Of a stretch of DNA of 64,000 nucleotides, positions 52,268 through 61,274 are shown one piece after another. The stretch's first letter is position 1, and each line of letters starts with the position of its first letter. The position numbers and the translations under genes are program-made. The notes beneath the pieces are model-generated. The model made no database searches and was not told where the DNA came from. It was given only the letters and a program-made list of their open reading frames with translations. Origin of the DNA: Fen-1273 sp963748405 (GTDB lineage: Bacteria > Bacteroidota > Ignavibacteria > UBA10030 > UBA6906); NCBI GenBank assembly GCA_963748405.1, contig CAVVIT010000011.1:620001-684000 (forward strand), read 5' to 3'.

Positions 52268-52283
52268 CGGGAGGATTCTCCCG
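52268..52283. terminator. Hairpin between converging genes
   Basis: CGGGAG and CTCCCG form a 6-bp stem with a GATT loop, 14 bases after the SDR stop codon. There is no T-run on either side; it may be a bidirectional weak terminator. Confidence 0.4.
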
Positions 52284-52347
52284 TCCCGTCCGGCAAATGG
52301 AAGGATGGAATTTCTCCCGGAGGCAATTGACAGGTACGAACGCAGGT

Positions 52348-52932
52348 TCAACGGACTTCGAATTGAAGCGTGAACGACTGCGGGCCGAGTACGTAGTCCG
52401 GGAGGGGCTTGAACACGCGCACCGTGTCAGTCATCATCACCGTGACGGGAGCCGACAGTTTGTACGGGCCCTGCATGTCGGTCATGTCCCGCAGGGGGAG
52501 CAGATTCCAGAACGGTGTTCCTCCCGTCGTTTGGTAATTCCAGTGTTTGTCGAACAGGATTGCCGATCGGGGGAGAATTGTCAGCATCCCGTTTTGCAGC
52601 AGTCGCGGGTTTGTCAGCGACGAAACGTCGATGATGGCAAGACCCGAGCTGTCGGGGTAATCCGCGAGCCAGATGCGGCAGCGTATGTTGACCGCCGGGG
52701 TGTCCTGGAGCACCTCGGTATAAATGTTCGTGACGCTCGCTTCGATCAAGCCTGCATTACCGCCGACCACGCCGGACTGGACCGTGACAAGTCCGCTGAT
52801 GATGCTCACGCCGGCGCTGATCGCGTTCGGGTTGTCGAGCCTGGGCGGCAGGGATTCATCGCACCCGGCCGCAATCAGTGTAAGCAGGATGGGGAGGATC
52901 CCCGCTCTGTCAGAACGAAGCGCGTACGCCAA
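52348..52932 (-). CDS. Lipoprotein encoded downstream of the TonB receptor
   Basis: A 194-aa lipoprotein, last gene of the minus-strand operon. The start is TTG 52932, with a perfect AGGAGG 7 bases ahead, located inside the end of the TonB gene (23-base overlap). It begins with a short signal sequence and lipobox AAGC (LIAAGCDESLPP). The mature part contains ISGLVTVQSGVVGG and a beta-rich region ending QSFTLQFEVR. I do not recognise a family. It may be the SusD-like or accessory partner of the receptor, although it is too short for SusD. Confidence 0.72.
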   Translation of the reverse strand: MAYALRSDRAGILPILLTLIAAGCDESLPPRLDNPNAISAGVSIISGLVTVQSGVVGGNAGLIEASVTNIYTEVLQDTPAVNIRCRIWLADYPDSSGLAIIDVSSLTNPRLLQNGMLTILPRSAILFDKHWNYQTTGGTPFWNLLPLRDMTDMQGPYKLSAPVTVMMTDTVRVFKPLPDYVLGPQSFTLQFEVR

Positions 52933-55420
52933 TGCGTGTCCTCCTGCCGATAAAGTACCCCGAGGGATCATCCAGCTCCCCGCCGATTTTTCCGTTCGAG
53001 TCCATCCAGACGACGTTCTGCGCATTGAGAAGGTTGCGGATGTCGAGGTAGAGTGAAGCGTCGCAGCCGGGCCAAAAATCAAGCGTGAAGTGCTGTTCGA
53101 CAAGCACGTCGACGTTCGAGTATCCCGGCATCCGTTGATTGTTCTCGGAGAATATCCCCTGGTTGATGGGCTCAAACCCGGTGGTGGTGGGATAGTATGT
53201 GAACGGGCGTCCCGAGTGCGCGTGAAGGACGAGGTGGACATCCGTCCGGTCGGGGGTCGTGAGATTCAGGACCGCGGTCACGGCGTGTCGCTGGTCCCAG
53301 CTGAGCGGATAGATTTCCGGCGAGGCAGGGAGCCCGTACTCAGCGGCGGCGAGTCCCTGGTAGGCGCTGCCGCTCGTCCCCTCCGCCGTCATGTACGTAT
53401 AGGAAAGTTCTCCGGTGACCCAGGATCCTGCGCCTCGGGACACGGAGAACTCAAGTCCCTCGATGTCGGCGTAGGGATCGTTGACGAATTCGGCGAACCC
53501 GTAGCTTCCGGAGAGATGGCTGAATCCCGGGACGAACGCCTTGGTGTCGATGAGGTTGGTCACCGATTTCTTGAAATACGTGACCGATGCGACGATGTCG
53601 AGCGGGAATGAACGCTTGTAGCTTATTTCCCACATTGCCGAGCGCTCCGGTTCAAGCCCGGGATTTCCCAGGACCGCGCTCACCCCTTTCGCCAGCGCAA
53701 CCCTGTCGAGCCCGGTGTAGAGCTCGTCGAAGAGCGGGTACTGCGTGTACCACCCGAAATTGACGAAGAGGAAGCTCTTCTCGTCCACCGGGAACGATGC
53801 GCCGAATCTCGGACTGATGCTCTGTTTCACCCCTCCCGCCACCGGGGGGGCGAACACCGGCTGTCCGCTGTCCGACGGGGCGAGCCCCACCGCCGGGCGC
53901 TCGGCGCGCGTATCGAGGAAGTCGTACCGGACGCCGATGTTCAGCACGCCGCTCCCGTCCTGGACGTCGATCTTGTCCTGCGCGTAGAGGGAGCCGGAAC
54001 GGGGAAAATACCTGTAGCCCGAGCTGAAATCCAGAAGTGGGGCGGAGGCGACCGGCTTGCCGAAAAACGTCATCTGCGGTTCGAACCTGACCACATTGGA
54101 CGCCAGGTTGTATGTCGTCCCTTCCCCGCCGAACTTCAGGAGATGCCCGGCGACGAATGTGAACGTTCCGTCGAATTTCGCCGTGTAACTTTCCTGTGAC
54201 GCCCGGGCCCACCATGCGCGCTCCCCCTGCACGATGTACCGGAGGTAGAAATCATACTGCCACGGAATGTCCCGCGGGACGTCGTCGGGGGATCCGTCCC
54301 CGATGGCATTCCCCGAATAGAACCTGCTCACGCTTGCCGTATAGAAGAATTTGTCCGATGGAGTCTGGGAAACAATGAGGGCGGCCCGGTTCGAGGTTCT
54401 GTGCTCCGGGGGGAGACCGGAGAGATTGTACCTCCAGGGGAACTCGTAATCACGCCAGTCATGCCGGGTGAAGAGGAACTGTCCCGACACCCGGAGCGTG
54501 GGAGAGGCGAGCCAGTCAAGCTTGGCGAATGCGCTCCAGTTCTTCTCGATCGGGCTCGGAAAGTAAATCTGCATGTCCTGCCACCAGCGGGTGTCCGTGA
54601 GCACCCCCCGGCCGGCGGCCGTGTAGAACAGCGTGTTCCCGGCGACGGGCCCGCTCGCGGAGGCTTCGAAATCGCTCGTCTTGTTGGTCTGCGTGTAGAA
54701 CGAAAGGTCGTCCCTGTCCCCCCTGACGTAAAACCTGTGGTCCTCCCCCCCGGTGCGGGTCACGATGTTGACGACCCCCGCAAGCGCGTTTCCGTATTCC
54801 GGCTCAAATCCCCCCGTGTAGAGGCTCATGCCGAAGACGGAACTCGCCGGGAGTATGGAGGCGGCGCCGCCGGCCATGAGATCCTGTACGGGCAGCCCGT
54901 CGATGAGGTAGCTGACGTCCGTCGTTTTCCCCCCCCGGACATTCCCCTCGAGCGTGACCCCGGGCTGGAGCCCGAGCACGTCCGTGACATTCCCGAGAGG
55001 GAGGAGCTTCACGTCATCCCCCCTCAGAAAGTAGGTCGTCCCCGTCACTTCCTGACGTATCAGGGGCCTGTCCTGTGTGACGACGACCTCTTCCATCGAA
55101 ACGTCGGACGGCTGAAGCGACACGTCGACGACCATCCTCCTGTCCGGATCGATGAGCACCCCCCGGACGAGCCGGGGGGCGTATCCCACGTGCGTGAACC
55201 TGACGCTGTAACTTCCGGACCGGACGTTCCGCAGCGTGTAATGCCCCGCGGTGTCCGTGGACACGCCCGCCTGGACTTCCACGATGATGACATTGACCCC
55301 CGGGAGCGGCTCGCCCGTCCTGCCGTCGCGGACGGTCCCTTCAACGCTTCCGTTCGTCCCCGCCGGCGCAAGGGTGCCGGCGAACATGACAAGGGCCGCA
55401 CTCCAGAACGCGCGTTTCAT
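52910..55420 (-). CDS. TonB-dependent receptor with N-terminal carboxypeptidase-regulatory-like domain
   Basis: An 836-aa outer-membrane receptor. Signal peptide, then a CarboxypepD_reg-like domain (about 25-110: GSVEGTVRDGRTGEPLPGVNV), a plug domain about 120-230 (VVVTQDRPL, YLIDGLPVQDL, GNALAGVVNIVTRTGG) and a C-terminal 22-strand-type barrel ending in Phe. It imports a large ligand such as a corrinoid, siderophore or glycan. It is the third gene of the operon; its ATG overlaps the URO-D stop (ATGA), and a lipoprotein follows. A typical SusD partner is missing. Confidence 0.93.
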   Translation of the reverse strand: MKRAFWSAALVMFAGTLAPAGTNGSVEGTVRDGRTGEPLPGVNVIIVEVQAGVSTDTAGHYTLRNVRSGSYSVRFTHVGYAPRLVRGVLIDPDRRMVVDVSLQPSDVSMEEVVVTQDRPLIRQEVTGTTYFLRGDDVKLLPLGNVTDVLGLQPGVTLEGNVRGGKTTDVSYLIDGLPVQDLMAGGAASILPASSVFGMSLYTGGFEPEYGNALAGVVNIVTRTGGEDHRFYVRGDRDDLSFYTQTNKTSDFEASASGPVAGNTLFYTAAGRGVLTDTRWWQDMQIYFPSPIEKNWSAFAKLDWLASPTLRVSGQFLFTRHDWRDYEFPWRYNLSGLPPEHRTSNRAALIVSQTPSDKFFYTASVSRFYSGNAIGDGSPDDVPRDIPWQYDFYLRYIVQGERAWWARASQESYTAKFDGTFTFVAGHLLKFGGEGTTYNLASNVVRFEPQMTFFGKPVASAPLLDFSSGYRYFPRSGSLYAQDKIDVQDGSGVLNIGVRYDFLDTRAERPAVGLAPSDSGQPVFAPPVAGGVKQSISPRFGASFPVDEKSFLFVNFGWYTQYPLFDELYTGLDRVALAKGVSAVLGNPGLEPERSAMWEISYKRSFPLDIVASVTYFKKSVTNLIDTKAFVPGFSHLSGSYGFAEFVNDPYADIEGLEFSVSRGAGSWVTGELSYTYMTAEGTSGSAYQGLAAAEYGLPASPEIYPLSWDQRHAVTAVLNLTTPDRTDVHLVLHAHSGRPFTYYPTTTGFEPINQGIFSENNQRMPGYSNVDVLVEQHFTLDFWPGCDASLYLDIRNLLNAQNVVWMDSNGKIGGELDDPSGYFIGRRTRIGVRASF

Positions 55421-56598
55421 TGTGTGGGAATGTCCCCGATGTCGTACTCGCCCAGCCGGAGCGGATATGTGCCGTACTCGCGAAGCAGCCGGATGACGTA
55501 ATCGTAATTCTCCCCGGACACATTGCTCGGCACCGAGTGGTCCGACTGTACGATGTAGCCCCCGCCTTTTGCGGCGTTGAGCCTGGTGAGCACCATGGAT
55601 TTGATCTCGTCCTTCGAGCCGTGTGCCCAGGTGATGACGTCAAGGTTGCCGCAGAACCCTATCCTGTGCCCGTACTGGCGCCGCAATGCGATGACGTCCA
55701 TTCCCGCCTTGGCCTCGAGCGGGTTGTACGCGTCCACGCCCGCCTCGATGAAATCCTGGAATATCCTCCTGACGTTGCCGCACCCGTGGTAGATGACCGG
55801 GAGTCCGTGCGCATGGCATGCATCCGCGATCGCCCTGACGACGGGCTTGAAACACCGCCGCCAGTACGCGGGGGAGAAAAAGACGTCCCGCGTGTAGGCA
55901 ACGTCTCCCCAGATGACCATTCCGTCGAGCATCCCGCCCGCCGCCTCGATCTGGGCGTTCGTGAGGCCGAGCGCGAACTCCCCGACCTTCTCGATGAACC
56001 CGGCGAGTTCGTCGGGATACAGGCCGATCCAGAGCATCACGTTCTCGGATCCGATGATCCGCCAGAGCATCTCCTGCGCCTCGCAGACGCTGCCGTAGAC
56101 CGGGAACTCGGGGTGGAGCTCCCTCACGGTGTTCACCCAGGCCGCGGAATTCCTCGCGAAACCGTCACCGACGCCCGCAATCTGGTTGTCCCCCGCGTCG
56201 AAATAGCGGCGGGGATCCCGGGGATCATCGAACCGGAATGCGAGCATCTTGTCGATGGTATCGGTCTCGAACCTGAGGAACGCGGGCATCGGATCGGCGA
56301 ACTGCTTCCTGATGACCGCTTCGAATCCCGTGCGAACGACGACATGGCGGTCGGACTCCTCGAGCGTCTCGAACGGTTTGATGTGGGGATCCATGTTGGG
56401 GATGGTGACAATCCAGTCGAGATCGTAATACCGGTAGATGTCCGTATCAGGCGGCAGCCCGAGATCGCGGCGCCAACGGTCGAGGAAGCTGCCCCAGAAG
56501 AAGTCGCTGACCGGGACGCGGTCGGCCTCCTGGTGGTGGAGCGTTTTGTTCATCCTCTCGAGCTTCGCCAGGCAGCCCGGTGTGCGCAGGGTCTTCAT
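55417..56598 (-). CDS. Uroporphyrinogen decarboxylase (URO-D)-family protein, corrinoid-methyltransferase-like
   Basis: A 393-aa protein of the URO-D superfamily. Its N-terminus (NKTLHHQEADRVPVSDFFWG) lacks the HemE substrate signature and instead matches the variant common among methylcobamide methyltransferases and uncharacterised URO-D-like proteins. A VIYHGCGNV element near residue 265 supplies a His and a Cys that could bind zinc, as in MtaA/MtbA. The role is not known; an act on an imported corrinoid or other substrate is a guess. It overlaps the DUF362 stop at ATGA and the TonB start. Confidence 0.8.
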   Translation of the reverse strand: MKTLRTPGCLAKLERMNKTLHHQEADRVPVSDFFWGSFLDRWRRDLGLPPDTDIYRYYDLDWIVTIPNMDPHIKPFETLEESDRHVVVRTGFEAVIRKQFADPMPAFLRFETDTIDKMLAFRFDDPRDPRRYFDAGDNQIAGVGDGFARNSAAWVNTVRELHPEFPVYGSVCEAQEMLWRIIGSENVMLWIGLYPDELAGFIEKVGEFALGLTNAQIEAAGGMLDGMVIWGDVAYTRDVFFSPAYWRRCFKPVVRAIADACHAHGLPVIYHGCGNVRRIFQDFIEAGVDAYNPLEAKAGMDVIALRRQYGHRIGFCGNLDVITWAHGSKDEIKSMVLTRLNAAKGGGYIVQSDHSVPSNVSGENYDYVIRLLREYGTYPLRLGEYDIGDIPTQ

Positions 56599-57995
56599 TT
56601 TTGGTATACCATCCTTATCGTCTCGATGTATGATCCCGCCTGCATCCGGCAGAGGTACACCCCCGACGCCAGCCCGGTCGCGTCCCAGTACAACTCGTGC
56701 GTTCCTGCCTGGACATCTCCTTCGACAAGCGTCTCCAGCTTCTGCCCCGTGAGGGCAAATATGCTGATGGTTACACGTTCTGCCAAAGGCAGGTCGAACA
56801 CAATCCTCGTCGATGGATTGAACGGGTTGGGGAAATTCGGACAGAGCCGGAATCCGCCCGGTTGCCGTACCGGGTTCCCGGGGTCGAGCGATGTGAGAAG
56901 ACCGGCCCCGTCACCGAGGACCTCGATCTCGCTGAGACGGTTTGTTCCCGCCCCCTTCGCGTCGAGCAACGAGAGATAGTTGTCGCACGTCCCTCCCCCG
57001 GGCAGGGGGAGTGTTGCGGCCTCGCTGTCGAGACCCAGGAGGCACGCTCCGACGGTGTCGACGGCGACCGGGTTCTTCCCCGCAAAAAGGACGTGGCTCC
57101 GGAAAGGTGAAAACGTCGGGATCCAGACTCCTTCCCCTCCCTTCGAGTTTCTGACGCCGTCGACGACCGCCAGGTGCACCGGCCGGGCGGCGTTCAGGTC
57201 GCAGATGGACCGGGGGAGGTACGACGCCGACGAACCGCCGGTCGGGTTATGCAGCTTCTGACGCCGGCCCGTGTTCGTCGTGATCGTGTAGAGGGATTTC
57301 GGGACGGTCCCGACCTGATTCTTGAGCGAACACGTGAGACCCGCTTCGGCGTGTTGTTTCAGTTTGGGGATCGAGACGTACACGTCGACATCCGACAGGA
57401 TCTGGTTCATCGAGAACGCCGGGAAATTGAACGGCGTACCGCCGACGTTCTTCGTGATGAACGATGCATAGGGAGAGGGACTGTTGAGATCCACCAGGTT
57501 GGCGCCCAGGAGCTTCTGGACGTCTGCATAGCCGAAGTCGTTGTACGATGCCGCGTCCCAGAGCGCATCGACGATGTAGATGTCGCTCCCGCTCACCCCT
57601 GCATCGATGAGCAATTCCCCCGTTGCCTGCAGGACCGCGGGATGCGTCCACATCGTTTCCGTGATGGACATTCCGTTGAGGAGCGCGCTGGACGCGTTGG
57701 CGGATCCCCCCGTCAGGTTGATTTTGATTCCGACCGTGTTCCCTTTAGTGACGATGTCGGCGATGCCGCCGAGCGTGTCAAAGAGGTACTGCACCCGGGC
57801 TTTCACTGAGGCGGGATCATAGCTGTCGGCCGGTGAATTGAGGGTCCCGGTGACGGCAACACTGGCGAGGTACGGTCCCGTGGCGGTGTGCCCGTAGCCG
57901 GAAAGGCCGGAGGGCTTCAGGTAGGGGATTGCGAAGAGACCGGCGGTCGTCCTCCCCAGGATCTTCAGGAACGTGCGTCTGCTCGTGTGTGTCAT
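56595..57995 (-). CDS. DUF362 protein with a Tat signal and a T9SS C-terminal sorting domain
   Basis: A 466-aa exported protein. The N-terminus SRRTFLKI followed by a hydrophobic stretch is a twin-arginine signal, implying export in folded form. The DUF362 domain spans about 40-360 (IVTKGNTVGIKINLTGG, IPKLKQHAEAGLTCSLKN, FAGKNPVAVDTVGACLLG). The last 80 residues are a type A T9SS sorting domain (FPNPFNPSTRIVFDLP, GVYLCRMQAG). The usual iron-sulfur Cys pairs of ferredoxin-fused DUF362 proteins are absent. It is the first gene of the operon; a hydrolase or binding role is unknown. Combining Tat and T9SS signals suggests delivery of a folded, possibly cofactor-bearing, protein to the cell surface. 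Confidence 0.85.
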   Translation of the reverse strand: MTHTSRRTFLKILGRTTAGLFAIPYLKPSGLSGYGHTATGPYLASVAVTGTLNSPADSYDPASVKARVQYLFDTLGGIADIVTKGNTVGIKINLTGGSANASSALLNGMSITETMWTHPAVLQATGELLIDAGVSGSDIYIVDALWDAASYNDFGYADVQKLLGANLVDLNSPSPYASFITKNVGGTPFNFPAFSMNQILSDVDVYVSIPKLKQHAEAGLTCSLKNQVGTVPKSLYTITTNTGRRQKLHNPTGGSSASYLPRSICDLNAARPVHLAVVDGVRNSKGGEGVWIPTFSPFRSHVLFAGKNPVAVDTVGACLLGLDSEAATLPLPGGGTCDNYLSLLDAKGAGTNRLSEIEVLGDGAGLLTSLDPGNPVRQPGGFRLCPNFPNPFNPSTRIVFDLPLAERVTISIFALTGQKLETLVEGDVQAGTHELYWDATGLASGVYLCRMQAGSYIETIRMVYQK

Positions 57996-58069
57996 CGACC
58001 ATTATCCACTCAATGACGGATCGGCTCAGCCAGCGTCACGGGAGCGACGGGGGGTTGTGGTGAATCTGT

Positions 58070-60490
58070 TCACGGGGGGGAAGCGCGCATCTTTCGCTGC
58101 TCCTCCCGGGGAATGGATGCAAGGAGCACATCACACGCCGCGGATACACGGTCGTACTTGTCCGCGTTCTGATTCACCTCAGAACGGGCCTTCAGGAGCA
58201 CCCCCCGTGCTTCGGAGAATGCCCGCCTGCGGATCAGGACCCTTCCCCGTTCCACGGCGATGAGTTCACGGGCACACAGCCTCTTGATTTCCTTCTCGGG
58301 TCCGTCCCCGAGTTCCGATGTTGCTCGGGCCAGGGTCCGATCTGCACCCCGCAGATCTCCGCGAAGCGTCTCCAGTTGTGCCTGGCAGCAGAGAAGCCTG
58401 GCGAGAAAGATGCGTTCATAGGGGGGGAGGGAGTCACCGGGAACCAGGCACATCGCGATAAGCGAATCGGCCTGGTCAAGTTCGCCGCGGTTGATCAGGC
58501 ACCGGGCCAGCGGCTCAAGGGATTCAATCATATTCGACGGCGACCGGTCGGCAAATGTCAGCAGATCGTTAAACGCAATGCGGAAGTTCCGTTCGGCGCG
58601 CACCGAGTCGCCTGACAGTCGTGCGACGTGACCGAGCTGGCAGTAGCACGAGGAGGTCGCCACGTGGGCCCTTCCGTACCGCTCGACAAACAGCGGAAGA
58701 GCGCGGACGACTGAGCTCTCCGCCTCCGCCAGTCTCCCCCGGCGGACAAGTATGCTCGCGTAATCCTGATATGCGTACGGCAGGTATACGTCGCCCCGTT
58801 CGGACGACCGGCTGAGATTATCGATCACGCGTCTGTAGTGAGCCTCCGCGCTGTCCCGGGCCGTCGTGTCCAGGGTCGAAAGCCGGGAATAGGCGCCGGC
58901 GAGATAGTATTCGCTCTCCATCAGCTTGTGGTTGTCTGCCGCGAACGCCGTCTGCCGCAGCAGCAGTGATGCGGTAAAATGGTGGATTGCCTTCTCGGCG
59001 TTCCCCAGGGCAAGGTAGGTGTTCCCTATGGTCATGTGCAGCTCCGCCTTCACCTCCGGCTCGTCCTGGAGTTCGTTTTCGAGCCGGTCGGACGCCGCGT
59101 CGAGTATGTCCCCCGCGGTGGCATCGGGCCCCTTGCCGTGGTTGTACCAGTTGACGTCGCTTTCCGAGATCATGCGCTGGAGAAAATCGTTGATGCGCTT
59201 CGCTTTCTTCTCCTCGATGAGCGCGATATCGCGTTCGTGCTGGGCCTTCTTCCCCTGCCACACGACGCCGCCGATTCCTCCGATCACCGCGAGCGTCACG
59301 ATCCCGAATGCGATGCTCGCCGTACGGTGGCGGCGGATGAACTTGCCCGCCCGGTACCGCGCTTCCCCCCGGCGTGCCGCCACCGGATGGTGTGCCAGGA
59401 AGCGCCCGACATCGTCCGAAAAATCCTGGGCCGACTGGTAGCGGCGCTCCGGCTCCTTCCTCAATGCCATGAGGACGATCGCGTCGATGTCGCCGGACAG
59501 CGCCCTGCGTATCCTGAGGGGCGATGTCCCCGCGACGGTGATGGAGACCGGCTTCCCGCTCGGTCTCGTCGGCTCCGTATTGAGAATCGTCCGGGACATT
59601 TCGAGGGGAAACTCGTTCCGGAAATCGTACGGCTTCTGCCCCGTCAGCAGTTTATAGAGAAGCATCCCCAGCGCGTACACGTCGCTCACCGTTGTTGCCC
59701 GTTCGCCGCGCAGCTGTTCGGGACTCGCGTAGTCGGGGGTCATGAACCCGAGTCCGGTGCGCGTGCGCTCGGGCGGCGTGCCTTCCTCCCTGAGGAGCGT
59801 GGCAATGCCGAAATCAAGCAGTTTCGGGGTCCCGTCGTCGGCGACGAGGATGTTGCCGGGTTTGATGTCGCGGTGGACGACGAGGTGCCGGTGCGCAAAC
59901 TGGATCGCGCCGCAGACGACCTGGAAGAGGCGGAGCCGTTCAACGATCGAAAGCTGGTGCTCATCGCAGTAGTCGTCAATGCGCTTCCCGTCGACATACT
60001 CCATGATGAGATACGGCATGCCGTCGTCGCTCGTCCCCGCGTCGATCAACTGGGCGATGTTGGGGTGCTGCAACGATGCCAGGACGGACCGTTCCGATTC
60101 GAACCGGCGGATCATTTCCTGCCGGGAGAGCATTGACCGGACGAATTTCACCGCGACCCGCCGCTGGAACTTCCCATCGTCGCGTACCGCCTCGAATACC
60201 TCTCCCATTCCGCCCGAGGCGATCTGGCGTACGATGCGGTAACTTCCGAGAATTGTCCCGATCCGCGTATCGGGGAGGAGTTCCTGCGTTGCCCGTGAAA
60301 GCAGGTCCTGCGGGAGGGGTTGAAAGACGCCGTCGGCTTTTTCGAACGCGGAAAGAAGGGAGGCAACCTCTCCACGGAGCTCGCCGTCGACGCCGCACGC
60401 GTTGTCCAGGAAAGGGACCCGATCGGCGGCGGGGAGGCGGTGCGCTTCCGCAAACACCTCGCGGACCTTTCGCCACAGTTCCTGGTTCAT
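58070..60490 (-). CDS. Ser/Thr protein kinase with C-terminal TPR region
   Basis: An 806-aa membrane kinase. After a 75-residue N-terminal region of the sigma-kinase type (ELWRKVREVFAEAHRLPAADR) come the kinase motifs: ASGGMGEVFEAV loop, VAVKFVR Lys, VHRDIKPGNILV, LLDFGIATLL and SPEQLRGE. A transmembrane helix (IAFGIVTLAVIGGIGGVVW) lies near residue 400, followed by a coiled coil and TPR-like repeats to about 780. The same N-terminal region is typical of kinases paired with TIGR02999 ECF sigma factors, and the sigma gene is 30 bases upstream in the same operon. It probably gates that sigma factor. Confidence 0.9.
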   Translation of the reverse strand: MNQELWRKVREVFAEAHRLPAADRVPFLDNACGVDGELRGEVASLLSAFEKADGVFQPLPQDLLSRATQELLPDTRIGTILGSYRIVRQIASGGMGEVFEAVRDDGKFQRRVAVKFVRSMLSRQEMIRRFESERSVLASLQHPNIAQLIDAGTSDDGMPYLIMEYVDGKRIDDYCDEHQLSIVERLRLFQVVCGAIQFAHRHLVVHRDIKPGNILVADDGTPKLLDFGIATLLREEGTPPERTRTGLGFMTPDYASPEQLRGERATTVSDVYALGMLLYKLLTGQKPYDFRNEFPLEMSRTILNTEPTRPSGKPVSITVAGTSPLRIRRALSGDIDAIVLMALRKEPERRYQSAQDFSDDVGRFLAHHPVAARRGEARYRAGKFIRRHRTASIAFGIVTLAVIGGIGGVVWQGKKAQHERDIALIEEKKAKRINDFLQRMISESDVNWYNHGKGPDATAGDILDAASDRLENELQDEPEVKAELHMTIGNTYLALGNAEKAIHHFTASLLLRQTAFAADNHKLMESEYYLAGAYSRLSTLDTTARDSAEAHYRRVIDNLSRSSERGDVYLPYAYQDYASILVRRGRLAEAESSVVRALPLFVERYGRAHVATSSCYCQLGHVARLSGDSVRAERNFRIAFNDLLTFADRSPSNMIESLEPLARCLINRGELDQADSLIAMCLVPGDSLPPYERIFLARLLCCQAQLETLRGDLRGADRTLARATSELGDGPEKEIKRLCARELIAVERGRVLIRRRAFSEARGVLLKARSEVNQNADKYDRVSAACDVLLASIPREEQRKMRASPP

Positions 60491-60520
60491 GGGTTCAGCC
60501 TGGGGGTATAGCAGGGGTGA

Positions 60521-61051
60521 TTAACTGCTCATGGTCCGGAACAGCCACGCTTTGGCGAGGTTCCAGTCATTCTCCACGGTGCGCATCGATACGGAAAGCA
60601 CCTCCGCCGTTTCCTCGACCGTCAATCCGCTGAAATACCGCAGTTCGACGACCTTGCAGAGCCGCGCATCGACCTGTTCGAGCCTCAGGAGGGCGTCGTC
60701 CAGCATCAGCATCCGGCTGAAGTCTTCATCCATGACGAGGACGCTGTCGTTCAACGTCACGCGTGTCATGCCGCCCCCTCGCTTCTCCGCATTGCGCCTG
60801 CGGGCGTAATCCACGAGTATCTGTCGCATGGATCGGGCGGCGATCCCGAAGAAATGGGCCCGGTTCTGCCAGGAAACGTCCGCGTCTGCGAGCCGGATGT
60901 ACGCCTCGTGGACGAGATCCGACGTCTGGATGGTCCCGCGCGAGTGTTCCCGGGAGAGATATGAGGAGGCAATGTTCCTGAGCTCGTCGTACACGAGGGG
61001 GAGGAGCTTGTTCAGGGCGGACTGGTCGCCCGCCCGAACGCCAACGAGCAA
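60521..61051 (-). CDS. ECF sigma factor (TIGR02999 type)
   Basis: A 176-aa sigma factor. Region 2 is visible (LVYDELRNIASSYLSRE, SDLVHEAYIRLAD, HFFGIAARSMRQILVDYAR) and region 4 is ELRYFSGLTVEETAEVLSVSMRTVENDW. The TIGR02999 family is found next to Ser/Thr kinases, as here. Six more family-like residues (GEVTQL) lie upstream in frame, but no ATG, GTG or TTG is available before TTG 61051. The predicted promoter starts transcription near 61099. It likely controls a small set of genes in response to the kinase; its target promoter is not known. Confidence 0.9.
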   Translation of the reverse strand: MLVGVRAGDQSALNKLLPLVYDELRNIASSYLSREHSRGTIQTSDLVHEAYIRLADADVSWQNRAHFFGIAARSMRQILVDYARRRNAEKRGGGMTRVTLNDSVLVMDEDFSRMLMLDDALLRLEQVDARLCKVVELRYFSGLTVEETAEVLSVSMRTVENDWNLAKAWLFRTMSS

Positions 61052-61105
61052 TTGTGTTACTTCACCTGGCGTAAAACCCTCAAGGAAGAGGCTGGCTGAT
61101 ATTCT

Positions 61106-61134
61106 ATTCTAACAAAAGCGGACTTGAAAATCAA
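61106..61134 (-). promoter_or_regulatory. Predicted promoter for the sigma factor-kinase operon
   Basis: Minus strand TTGATT (61134-61129), 17-base spacer, TAGAAT (61111-61106). It fits the housekeeping set, so the operon does not appear to depend on its own sigma factor alone. Confidence 0.6.
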
Positions 61135-61140
61135 AGAAAC

Positions 61141-61179
61141 GCCCTTCTTTCGTAAAGGGCCCTGCAGGATCTATCCTGC
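61141..61179. repeat. Two adjacent inverted repeats between the sigma operon and the SDR
   Basis: GCCCTT/AAGGGC (61141-61146 and 61155-61160) and GCAGGAT/ATCCTGC (61164-61170 and 61173-61179) lie side by side. The first could be an operator, and the second a hairpin with only a 2-base loop. Function unknown. Confidence 0.35.
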
Positions 61180-61274
61180 GCCTGCGCATGTTCCATGGGA
61201 GGGGTCCGGAACGCTCGCCGTTATCGACGATCCCCCCTTATGGAAACTCGTGAATCCGGAAAAGGAGGAGGCCC

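Noticed and set aside
55420..56979. 519-codon plus-strand frame
   Set aside because: Antisense to the URO-D-like gene, which has clear family similarity; composition is that of a shadow frame.
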